Source: Dichetophora obliterata (lineage: Eukaryota; Arthropoda; Insecta; Diptera; Sciomyzidae). From it: DNA of 64,000 bases. Within the stretch, counting starts at the first letter, position 1, and every line of letters begins with the position of its first letter. The notes beneath the pieces were generated by a model. That model made no database searches. It was not told the DNA's origin and worked only from the letters and a program-made list of their open reading frames with translations. A program made the position numbers and the translations under genes. Shown one piece after another: positions 46,608-55,925 of the stretch. The stretch is from NCBI GenBank assembly GCA_963920525.1, contig OY986435.1, positions 178,158,266 to 178,222,265 of the forward strand, in the 5' to 3' direction.

Positions 46608-47077
46608 GATCTCAACAATTCTCTGTGTTTCAGTTTTACACTTATGTTTGAGTCAAAATGTTCATGTTAGAGAATTCAGGGCTTTGTCAAAAACCAAAAC
46701 AAAGACAATTTTTCCAACATGAACAAGTGGTGTTTGCAAAATTGTCTTTGTTTGTGTCGGTCATTAAGATCGATCACTACCGTCGTGTGGCGTAAAAAAC
46801 AAATGCTGTTCTGGTTGCTGTGCAGCGTATTGAACTGGTTTTTGGCCAAGTGTAGCAAATTTCGGCGTCAATTAGAAAATATTTTAAAATATTAAAATAA
46901 TTACCTAATAATATGTCTTTTCAAGAGTTTTAAACTTCATTTATCAGTGTTAAGGGGTCGTTGGATTTCGGTAATCGCTTATCCTCGAGGCAACGTCGCA
47001 CTACGCTACATCCCGCTGCGCCACCTCACGTTACGCTTGGGTAATCAAGCCTTAAAACACAGAGAATTGTTGAGATC
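46608..47077. mobile_element. 470-bp insertion with 23-bp inverted ends in the left arm only
   Basis: GATCTCAACAATTCTCTGTG (46608) is mirrored by CACAGAGAATTGTTGAGATC (ending 47077), and the inverted ends are perfect over 23 bp. It is absent from the right arm. The interior contains the CAAAGACAATTTT/AAAATTGTCTTTG palindrome (about 46701-46752) and, near 46930, a fragment of the 3.7-kb repeat family (TTTATCAGTGTTAAGGGGTC). About 20 bases right of the terminus (47078-47097) also differ from the right arm, so the exact boundary is open. Confidence 0.7.
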
Positions 47078-47105
47078 ATGGTGTAAGAAAACCAGGTGCA
47101 GAGAC

Positions 47106-47113
47106 TATAAATA
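47106..47113 (+). promoter_or_regulatory. TATA-box-like TATAAATA in the left arm, facing inward
   Basis: TATAAATA lies about 1.8 kb upstream of the THAP start codon. The mirror copy is in the right arm at 55136-55143 (minus strand). A promoter role is inferred from the motif alone. A 106-codon frame beginning just downstream is repeated identically in both arms but has no recognisable protein features. Confidence 0.3.
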
Positions 47114-48884
47114 CTTATAGACATTGCATGTGAAAGGAACGGCACGAAATGAAAAATTTGCCCGTACAAGACAAGAGACCCGACGAGTAACAAACCTAGC
47201 GAGTACTCGCTTGCAAGAATTTGTGTTGCTAGCACAACATCATATGTTCCTTAAAGTTTTGTTTATGTTGCTAGAGTGTGTTGCTATATTTTATATACAT
47301 ATATTTTTTAGATTTCGCAGTAGTGCAGCATGTCGTTTGTTTAGGTTTTTTTTGCTTGATTTGTTGTTGCTGCATTGGTTTTTTTTTTGCTGCTATTTCT
47401 TGTGCTTGGATTTTGTTCACGTTTTGGCAGCTTTTGATCTTTAGAAATAAATCATATTTTTGCGATTTTGTCTATCTGAGGCAAAGGCGTTTAAGATAAA
47501 TCGCTATATCTTTTTTATTTCTAATCGGATTCAAATGCTCCAAAGAACAAAATTTTAGAAAATGGATTAATCTGTCAAATGACATTAAAATTAAATTTTA
47601 GAAAAAAAATTAATTATTTATTATCTACCTATTTTAAACCGATTTAAAACAAAAACTCTAATCTGCTGCACAGGGTTAAATTCACTCAATCCTTTTAATT
47701 TCACTTTTTTCAAGAAAATACTATTAATTTTGTTGTTATTCAAGACCGTCAGATATAAATCATATTTTTGCGATTTTGTCTATCTGAACCAAAGACGTTT
47801 TAGATAAATCGCTATATCTTTTTTATTTCTGAACGGATTCAAATGCTCCAAAAGACAAAACTTTAGAAAATTTATCAATCTTCTAAATGACATTAAAATT
47901 AAATTTTTAAAAAAATAAACCAATTATTTATTAACTATTCTTACCTTTATCCTTTCAAATTACATCAAAATAAAGTTTTGCAAAAATTAATCGAATTCTT
48001 TATTTACTATTTTTACCTTTATCAATTCAAATAATACCAAAATTAAATTTTAACAGAATTAATCCAATTACTTATTAACTAATTTAAATAGATTTAAAAC
48101 AAAAACTCCAATAATCACTTTTAATTGATTTTTTTTTTTAAGAAAAGACCATGAATTTTATTTTCTTATTTTATTTATTTAGAATTAAATTATGATTTGC
48201 CTAATTTGTTGTTAAGACAAAAATAAATACTAGTATTCTATTGCCACGCAGGACAATCGGCAGCTACACGAATTGCCTTGTTGCTTTGCCTATTTTGTAG
48301 CATCTTCCAATTGGAGACATTGCTACAAGCGGTATTTCTAACGCTGTAGTTTGTATGAAATTAAAAGTATAAGAAATAAAAGTTAGTATTAATAAGATTA
48401 TAATATATTGCAAAATATTGATTTTATTTGTATATGAAACGATTTTATACTCCTTAGTATTTAAGTATTTATTTTTTCATTGTTTTGATTGTTTGCATTA
48501 CATCATAATATCTATATCATGCATTAAACTTGTCGCGGTCAAGGATGCATACTATAGAGTGTTGTGCAGACTTTGATGGAATTCGTTAGAATTTTTTTGA
48601 CAAAGTTACAGTTTTAGTTTTAAGTATAAATTCAATTGTAAAGTTTTATTTCGTTCTCTTTACGTCTGAGTGCGATCGAGAAAGCGTCTTTTTGTGACTT
48701 GCGATTTTTAGTGTTTTTGAGTGTTTTTCAGTATTTTCAAGTGTTTTTTTAAAAATAATATATTTTTGTTTTCAACTTGTGTTTGCTAAACTGTGACTCT
48801 ATTTGTTGTTTTTAAATTGTACCCATCTGTTTTTTTCAAAACAAATCCCTGACTTTTTGTATAAAAAAAAACAATAAAGCCAAC

Positions 48885-50271
48885 ATGTCAGATTGCATGT
48901 GTGTGGTTAGAGAGTGCCAAGGTATACCTAGCATATTTACAGAAAAAGTGCGATTGTTTCGGTTCCCAACTGATTCAGTTTTATTGAAAAAGTGGTGCGC
49001 GAATTTAAAAATCGTTCATGAAGGCTACCTTCATTCAAAAAGCAGAGTATGCAGTCGTCATTTCGATGCGTCTTGTATTGGAAATCTCCGTTTAAAACAT
49101 GGTTCGATTCCCACCATGAATCTTGGTAAGTAAAAGATACAATTGAATTACAGTATTTTAATATAATTTATTTCATGAAGTATTTTAAAGTTATTTAAGA
49201 GGTAAACTTTTTATAGATTGTGTTGTGTTAAGGGCCCATGAATATTTTTAAGCGAAAAAACCCTGTGTTTAAAGTTTTATTTTATGTAATTTTTTTAAAT
49301 AATAAATAGGGTATACACTTCACTTCGTAATTTTCCGAAATCGGAATTTTACGAAAATTTCAGTGCAATTGAACAATGTAGTGAAAAAAGTTTATTATGT
49401 CCTACGTAATTTGAGAATGTCTGCTTGCGTAACTCCTGTTGGAAAATAATCGTTGGAACTTTGCGAAGAAATTGAAAAGCAGTCGCTCACTTCAACTCGT
49501 CGTAAATTTGCGATTTCGGAAAATTACGAAGTGAAGTTAATGAAAATTTGTGAGCTTGTGGAGAGAAAATATTAATTAATTAAGCTTGTAGTAGAGCTTG
49601 TTCATCTAAAATTTAAAAGAAATTATTTAAGGTTTGCTGAAACTTTTCCAGTTTTTAATCTAAAATGTTGTTGTTAACTAAAATGGTAGTTGAAAAACCC
49701 CGTTTTTTGACTAAAAGCAATTTGTCGAAATATAAAAATTCTAAAAAAACTTCTTTCATTCATTTCATAATTTAAAGGTCACAACGACGAAAACATATAT
49801 TTGCCGTTTTTAAAGTGTACGCTTTATGAACGCGTACGAAGTTGTGCTGTTGCTGCATGTGGCAACGACTCCCGAGACGGCATATTGTATTCGTTCCCAG
49901 ACTGTCCAAGTCGTCGCCAAGCTTGGCTCGAGGCTTGCAGTTTGGAAGATCAGGCACGAAAACAAATGCATATCTGTGGAAAGCATTTCAAGCCAGGAGA
50001 TGTTACATCGAATAAGCTTAAGGAGACTGCATTTCCTATATATGCAATAAATGAAGCTATTGACCCTTTCATTAACAATGAAAACGTTTTCGAAGACGTT
50101 CTACAAGAGCGCCAAGAAAATGTATGCAAGAAATGCTATAATTTCTGCATGCTTAGCGCTTCCCACCGAAAAAAGTACGTAGCGCTGCAGAAAGAAATGG
50201 AAAATAAAGATGTTTCCAATGCAAAAACTCAAGAAGAGCTCTTGAATAAAATCAATTTTCCATTCCATTGA
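48885..50271 (+). CDS. Double-THAP zinc-finger protein of the P-like element (244 residues)
   Basis: Exon 1 is 48885-49125 (donor GTAAGT) and exon 2 is 49778-50271 (acceptor TTTAAAG, which is pyrimidine-poor); the frame is kept across the junction. THAP 1 (residues 1-80) has C6-x4-C11, FP at 27-28, W37 and C56-x2-H59-F60, then SIPT. THAP 2 (about 94-169) has C103-x4-C108, FP at 120-121, W130 and C147-x2-H150-F151, then FPI. Both match the C2CH THAP fold that binds DNA in P-type transposases. A charged C-terminal tail with CKKC (197-200) follows, and the frame stops where the catalytic domain should start. In P elements of Drosophila, internally deleted copies encoding only the DNA-binding and dimerisation part act as repressors. 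A similar role here is an inference. An intact host THAP gene is the alternative. Confidence 0.7.
49318..49536. mobile_element. 219-bp MITE in the intron of the THAP gene
   Basis: CTTCACTTCGTAATTTTCCG (49318) is mirrored by CGGAAAATTACGAAGTGAAG (ending 49536), with arms of about 26 bp. It lies wholly within the inferred 652-bp intron (49126-49777), so it does not interrupt the coding sequence. No clear target duplication was seen. Confidence 0.7.
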
Positions 50272-50959
50272 AAATTTCTTCGCTGTGCTTAGATCGCAAC
50301 TAGGCAATAACCCCGAACCATCCGTGAGAGAAGTCCAATACCTCTCAGCAAGAATACTGTCAATGAAGTTCCTGACACATAAGTTTCATGCTCGCAACTC
50401 AAATTGTGAGAACGATAATGACCTTATGCTGGAATGGAACTTCGAACCATCCGAAGATTCACCAACTATTTCACCAATGGGTCCGTCCGATCACAATGAG
50501 GAAACTATAGAAGAGCTAGAGGAATTTTCTGAGCCCACTTCCTTAAGCCCCTTGGAAATAAAAGTGGGTCGTTACTTCGTTGGGTATGGGTTAAGGGCAA
50601 AATTCAATAATAAAATTAAATGTGAAAAATGCCAAGAAAATCTTCTGAAGCTCGAAAAGTTTTCTTTCGACTCAGAATCTTTTCTTGGCATTAAAAACTA
50701 TAGTGACAGTCGGATTTGTTTGAAGAATCCATCCGACGAATTCTTCAATATTTGTGTACAACATTTTTCAATATACAAAGGTATATTTCATAAAAGTTGT
50801 CACGAACCGAATTTAAAAAAACGTATAATAACGTCCTGTATTGCACACTCAAATCTTGCAACTCCAGAGTGGTTTGATGAAAATGGGAGTTGCTTTGAGC
50901 ACAGGCAAATCATCCTAGATTTTCTTATAACTGTTTTAATTCGAAAGAATTCAAAATAG
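50246..50959 (+). pseudogene. P-transposase-like C-terminal segment, frameshifted from the THAP exon
   Basis: In the frame one base off the THAP exon, the sequence reads HSIENFFAVLRSQLGNNPEP directly across the THAP stop codon, then YLSARILSMKF, an acidic linker, GYGLRAKFNNKIKCEKCQEN (CxxC) and a cysteine/histidine-containing tail to TAG at 50957. The 'ENFF..LRS..G.NP' block followed by a 'G(Y/F)..RK....C..C' block is the layout of the C-terminal part of P-type/THAP9-type transposases. The several hundred residues of RNase H-like core expected before ENFF are absent. The junction lies at about 50246-50268 and is best explained by an internal deletion. A sense continuation after the stop (ENLAPEELKKKS) suggests that this stop is also a late mutation or that a further exon once followed. 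Confidence 0.65.
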
Positions 50960-51059
50960 TTAAAAGAAAATCTAGCGCCCGAAGAGTTAAAAAAAAAATC
51001 CATCCGATCCAGAGAAAAGCAAGGTAAGGCCAATGCAAAAATGCAAAGGCTTTTAAATG

Positions 51060-51213
51060 CATAAGCAGTCCGTTTGTCCGTCTGAAAGTCTATCTGAAGG
51101 TCTGTCTGAAAGTCTGTCTGTCAATTCGTCGTTTTGGATTTTTTAAAATAATCCGATTGTCACTTCGTCTGTTTCTCCATATCCCTTTTTGTCTGTTAGT
51201 CTGTTAGTATGTA
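51060..51213 (+). repeat. GTCTG-rich short tandem repeat
   Basis: GTCTGTCTGAAA/GTCTATCTGAAG-type units repeat several times up to the pogo insertion, and similar words (CGTCTGTCCGAAGTCC) continue after it at 53392. This shows that the pogo element split one repeat tract. Confidence 0.6.
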
Positions 51214-53374
51214 CAGTCGAACTTCTCTATAACGAACTTCTCTATAGCGAATTTCTCTCTATAACGAATTGTTTTCAAAAACACTACATTTTCCTAATGT
51301 TTTTCACACATTTTTACCTCTCTATAACGAATTTCTCTATAACGTAGTTTTCTCTGTAACGAAGCTTATTTAACAACACAGCTGGTGTTTTATGTACCAA
51401 ATAAACCTCTCTATAGCGAATTTTTTTAGCAGTCGCAAAATTCCAATGAATTTATGCGCACACAAATATTGCGGTAAAATACGTTAAATTTTGTTTGCCT
51501 ATTTCAAGGAAAAAAAAAACAAATGAAAGTGAGTAAGAAAATCTTTGTTTGTAATAAGTTTTGGTTGTGGCTGCAAGGTTGTGATCAAATTAAGATGTCC
51601 AAGCGAAAAAGTTTATCTTTTGAAAAAAAGTGTCTTATTATTTCTGCAGTATCACAAGGAAATAAAAAAAAGAAGGATATTGCTGAAGAGTTTGGAATTT
51701 CTGCAACTACTTTGTCAACAATTTTGAAGAATAAAGATAAGATTCAAGAATCTAGCTCTTCTGGTCTACTTAAGAAATTTAAGAAAGCTAGATCCTGTGA
51801 GTATCCTGATGTTAATGAAGCCATGATAAAGTGGATCACCGTTGCAAGGCATAAGAACATTCCACTTTCCGGACCGTTAATCAGAGAAAAAGCTGTGGAG
51901 TTTGCAGAATCATTGGGACATTCCGATTTTGTTGCTAGCGCTGGTTGGCTAGATAAATTTAAACGAAGACATAACATTGTTGGAAAAGTTGTTTGTGGTG
52001 AAAGCGGATCCATTGATATCCAAACTCGGGATGATTGGATACAAAATATTTTACCTTCCCTTATTCAAGAATATGATAAGAATGACATATTTAACGCTGA
52101 TGAAACCGGATTGTTTTTTAAATGTTTGCCATCCAGAACACTAGCCTTTCGAAATGAAAAATGTGTTGGTGGCAAAAAAAGCAAGGAAAGAATAACTGTC
52201 ATGGTAGGTTCAAACTGGAGTGGAACAGAAAAACTTAGACTGCTTGTCATAGGAAAATCAAAAAATCCTCGTTGTTTTAAAGGATTACAATCTCTAGAAG
52301 TGGATTACGAGAATAACTCAAAATCTTGGATGACTAGTGAATTATATGAGAAGTGGCTTCTAAAGTTGGACAAAAAATTTGCGGCTCAAAAAAGGAAGAT
52401 TTTACTTTTTATTGACAATTGTCCAGCACATCCAAAATCAGCACAATCGAAGCTAACAAATATTAAAATTGTTTATTTTCCTCCAAATATGACATCATCC
52501 CTACAACCAATGGATCAGGGAATAATACAGAATCTGAAACATCACTATAGAAAGCGAATTCTAAAGAAAGTTCTGTGCAATTCAGAGAAAGAAACTCCTT
52601 TGTCAATAAACTTACTTGATGGAATCAGAGATTTAAGTAAGGCCTGGAGCTCCGATGTCAAAAAGGAAACAATTTCAAACTGCTTTAAAAAAGCTGGATT
52701 TGGTGAAGGCATTGAACTACCAGTGGATATTGAAGATGAAAACATTCCTTTGGCAGATTTGTGGTCCGCGTACATCGAAGAGAACAACATTGAGGATGTC
52801 ACTATCGAAGATTACATTAATGTTGACAACGAAACATTCACTATGGAGTGCCCTTCCGATGAAGATATTCTGCAAAGCATTCTATCAAATCAGTATGGGG
52901 TTAATAGTAAGTACAACATATGCACTCAAGAATCATGAAGAATACCCACTAATAAATTTTTTATTTAGTTTCAGAAAATGACGACTCTGACGCTGATGAA
53001 GAAGGAAATGAATTACCAACATTTTCTCAACTACACTCATCTTTCAACACAATAAGAACATTTATGGAATCCAGAAATAATGTCCCGGATGAAATTTTTT
53101 CCTTCCTCAATAAATGTGAAGATTTTGTCGATGAAGAGAAATTTAAAAGTTTAAGGCAAACGAGAATAACGTCGTTCTTTCATATTGAATAAGTTTCAAT
53201 GTTATTAAATTTGTGTGTATCGAAATAGCATCTAAATGAAATAAAAAGCTAGTGTTTATATAAACATACATATGTACATACAACCAAATAATCAGTAGTT
53301 TCTCTATAACGAATTTTCTCTATAACGTAGAAATCGGCGATCCCCAGTGACTACGTTATAGAGAAGTTCGACTG
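51214..53374 (+). mobile_element. Complete 2161-bp pogo/Tigger-type transposon
   Basis: CAGTCGAACTTCTCTATAA at 51214 is mirrored by TTATAGAGAAGTTCGACTG ending at 53374. TA flanks both ends (51212-51213, 53375-53376), the Tc1/mariner-pogo target. Subterminal copies of TTCTCTATAACGAA or close variants occur about six to eight times inside the left end (to about 51425) and several times inside the right end (from about 53298), probably transposase-binding or spacing repeats. Length and layout match classical pogo-like elements (about 2.1 kb). The transposase gene looks intact, implying a young insertion. Confidence 0.9.
51595..53192 (+). CDS. pogo/Tigger-type DDE transposase, two exons
   Basis: Exon 1 ends at 52906 (donor GTAAGT), exon 2 is 52969-53192, and the intron is 62 bp. 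Starting at the ATG at 51595 (MSKRKSLSFEKK, the usual family start) gives 511 residues; an in-frame ATG at 51523 would give 535. Domains in order are a psq-type helix-turn-helix (about 1-50, CLIISAVSQGN, ISATTLSTILK), a CENP-B/Tc5-type DNA-binding domain (about 65-135, AMIKWITVARHKNIPLSGP, GWLDKFKRRHNI) and the DDE_1 catalytic domain. Catalytic aspartates sit in FNADETGLFF, LLFIDNCPAHP and SSLQPMDQGIIQNLK, so all three are present. Exon 2 adds an acidic linker and ends RQTRITSFFHIE, like the C-terminus of jerky/Tigger proteins. No stops or frameshifts were found, so activity is plausible. Confidence 0.9.
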
Positions 53375-53989
53375 TATGTGTAAATGTTAGACCGTCTGTC
53401 CGAAGTCCATAAGTCCGTCTGATTGATTTTTTCAAGAAATTTTTGCTATCACAATAGTTAAGTCCATTGCCCGACCTTTCAGTACTGTGCAACTCTAAAC
53501 TGAATGCACCTCATATTGCTAAAAATAAGTGCACCTCATTCAGCAATGTTTTCCCTCATGCTTTTGTAAATATTTATGTTTTTTAATGGCATTTCCTTAA
53601 AACTTAAATACATTTGAATTAATTGAAATTTAAAAGCAAATGAGAAGTCTTAAAAAATTTCGTTTATTTTGTAATTTTTAAATTTTCGAAGGAAAAGGAA
53701 AAAAATTTAAAAATTTAATTTATTAAGCAAATTTTAAATTTATCACAAAAAACTTCACAACTTATTTTATAATAATTCATGTTTAAGTTAACAATATAAC
53801 AAAAACCTGAAAAGCATTTCAGTTGTTTTGGTTTTCATATATGTATTCCTTTTTCACTATTTAATACAAAAATTACAGGTTACAATTTGTTAATAAGCCT
53901 ACATCTTTCTTTAAAAAATAATAATATTTTTTTGTTAATATAAATGGGCCGAACCGCAATTTAATCTAAATTAAAAGAAAAATAAGTCT
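53375..53989. other. Non-coding right interior of the P-like element
   Basis: It continues the GTCTG-rich tract for about 40 bp and then is AT-rich without a recognisable gene, up to the inner edge of the right arm. Confidence 0.5.
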
Positions 53990-55336
53990 CGATTGTCCTG
54001 CGTGGCAATAGAATACTAGTATTTATTTTTGTCTTAACAACAAATTAGGCAAATCATAATTTAATTCTAAATAAATAAAATAAGACAATAAAATTCATGG
54101 TCTTTTCTTAAAAAAAAAAATCAATTAAAAGTGATTATTGGAGTTTTTGTTTTAAATCTATTTAAATTAGTTAATAAGTAATTGGATTAATTCTGTTAAA
54201 ATTTAATTTTGGTATTATTTGAATTGATAAAGGTAAAAATAATAAATAAAGAATTCGATTAATTTTTGCAAAACTTTATTTTGATGTAATTTGAAAGGAT
54301 AAAGGTAAGAATAGTTAATAAATAATTGGTTTATTTTTTTAAAAATTTAATTTTAATGTCATTTAGAAGATTGATAAATTTTCTAAAGTTTTGTCTTTTG
54401 GAGCATTTGAATCCGTTCAGAAATAAAAAAGATATAGCGATTTATCTAAAACGTCTTTGGTTCAGATAGACAAAATCGCAAAAATATGATTTATATCTGA
54501 CGGTCTTGAATAACAACAAAATTAATAGTATTTTCTTGAAAAAAGTGAAATTAAAAGGATTGAGTGAATTTAACCCTGTGCAGCAGATTAGAGTTTTTGT
54601 TTTAAATCGGTTTAAAATAGGTAGATAATAAATAATTAATTTTTTTTCTAAAATTTAATTTTAATGTCATTTGACAGATTAATCCATTTTCTAAAATTTT
54701 GTTCTTTGGAGCATTTGAATCCGATTAGAAATAAAAAAGATATAGCGATTTATCTTAAACGCCTTTGCCTCAGATAGACAAAATCGCAAAAATATGATTT
54801 ATTTCTAAAGATCAAAAGCTGCCAAAACGTGAACAAAATCCAAGCACAAGAAATAGCAGCAAAAAAAAAACCAATGCAGCAACAACAAATCAAGCAAAAA
54901 AAACCTAAACAAACGACATGCTGCACTACTGCGAAATCTAAAAAATATATGTATATAAAATATAGCAACACACTCTAGCAACATAAACAAAACTTTAAGG
55001 AACATATGATGTTGTGCTAGCAACACAAATTCTTGCAAGCGAGTACTCGCTAGGTTTGTTACTCGTCGGGTCTCTTGTCTTGTACGGGCAAATTTTTCAT
55101 TTCGTGCCGTTCCTTTCACATGCAATGTCTATAAGTATTTATAGTCTCTGTCTCTGGTCTCTGATCATTGTTTGAGTTTGTGACGCACAAGCAAATATTA
55201 AAACGAAGAATTCATGTTGGATGATCAACAACACGATAACTACGTTACACACAAAAATGAAATGAAAATAAAATTGTGTGCTGTGTGCTTCAAGCAAATG
55301 TTTGTGAGTGAAGGTGTGTGAATATTCTGAACCCTG
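53990..55336 (-). repeat. Right inverted arm of the P-like element
   Basis: About 1347 bp, running from CGATTGTCCTGCGTGG (53990) to TTCTGAACCCTG (55336). It mirrors the left arm over its whole length except the outer ~45 bp and the left-arm insertion. It contains the inverted duplicates of the two ~160-bp internal repeats and of the TATA-like motif. Confidence 0.9.
55136..55143 (-). promoter_or_regulatory. TATA-box-like motif in the right arm, facing inward
   Basis: TATAAATA on the minus strand is the mirror of 47106-47113. If used, it would drive antisense transcription through the pogo element and THAP gene. The motif alone is weak evidence. Confidence 0.25.
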
Positions 55337-55344
55337 GTTCTAGG
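55337..55344. repeat. Right target-site duplication GTTCTAGG
   Basis: This is an exact copy of 46406-46413. The following ~590 bp continue the interspersed repeat seen uninterrupted at 30526-31140. Confidence 0.85.
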
Positions 55345-55925
55345 TGGTTGGGAGAAAGGCATAAAGAAATCTAAAATGAGAGTAAGCAAAAAGTAATTTA
55401 TATAATGCTATTTACTGGGATTTTTGGTAATAATTTTGTAAACATGATACGCTCACTACACCTGTCAACCGGTTGACACACCGGTTGAGCATAATGTCAA
55501 AACAAGGCAAAACTTATTTTTTTCGCCACACAGGTGAATTTAGCAGACATGGTAGTGTTGAAAGAGAGCACAGTCAGCGCTACAGCTTCCTCTATCCTTA
55601 TACCATGCACATAAGAAAATCTAATATATTTTCAAGATGGTGTAAAAATCTTTCTCGTATCATGCTAGAAATATTCAAAAATTTAATTTTGTTTTTTTGT
55701 CATGTAATACATTTCAGTCATTTTTTTGCCAAAGAAAATATTCAATATTTTTTGTTGGAAAACTGAAAAAAAATAATCTGCATTTTTAGGCCATTTTTTA
55801 ACTTTGGAAGCTTTAAACTCCTAAACCAATTTCGAGCGGACTGGAATTTTGAGATTTTTATTTTGGAGGTAAAAATCCATATTATTAGCAAAAATTAAAA
55901 ATTTGAGTTGTCGCTATTCTTGACC
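55345..55925. repeat. Right part of the interspersed repeat hosting the P-like element
   Basis: Shared blocks with 30545-31130 include GTTGACACACCGGTTGAGC-like wording, GTAAAAATCTTTCTCGTATC, GGAGGTAAAAATCCATAT and GTCGCTATTCTTGA. It contains a partial MITE (55490-55607). Confidence 0.65.
55490..55607 (-). mobile_element. Partial copy of the CATGGTAGAAGG MITE
   Basis: Read on the minus strand from 55607, CATGGTATAAGGATAGAGG, then GCGCTGACTGTGCTCTCTTT and CGCCACACAG-type blocks follow the order of 14238-14350. The other end is missing. Confidence 0.65.

Larger units (their letters stand above)
46414..48259 (+). repeat. Left inverted arm of the P-like element
   Basis: From about 46480 the sequence is the reverse complement of the right arm with scattered single-base differences and essentially no net indels, apart from one ~490-bp insertion (about 46608-47097). 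The outermost ~55 bp, beyond the 12-bp terminus, differ in sequence and length. The arm ends at GCAGGACAATCG (48259). A ~160-bp unit containing TTGCGATTTTGTCTATCTGA and TTAGATAAATCGCTATATC-type words occurs twice within it (about 47446 and 47755). Confidence 0.9.
46414..55336 (+). mobile_element. 8.9-kb P-superfamily-like foldback element with THAP gene
   Basis: The termini CAGGGTTCAGAA (46414-46425) and TTCTGAACCCTG (55325-55336) are exact inverted repeats, flanked by 8-bp GTTCTAGG duplications. Inverted arms extend to about 48259 and 53990. The interior holds a THAP-domain gene and a P-transposase-like C-terminal segment, and is itself invaded by an intact pogo-type element (51214-53374) and two MITEs (46608-47077 and 49318-49536). 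An 8-bp duplication is typical of P and hAT elements. CAGGG ends alone would suggest hAT, but THAP fingers with an ENFF...R C-terminal segment point to the P superfamily. The catalytic core is missing, so the copy is non-autonomous. Confidence 0.75.

Noticed and set aside
47124..47499. Frames of 106 and 73 codons repeated identically at 54750-55125
   Set aside because: Identity follows from the inverted arms being nearly identical DNA. The peptides are low-complexity and hydrophobic with no family resemblance, and two frames overlap.
52013..52802. Minus-strand frames inside the pogo transposase (51744-52013, 52065-52250, 52545-52802)
   Set aside because: They are shadows of the long plus-strand transposase frame.
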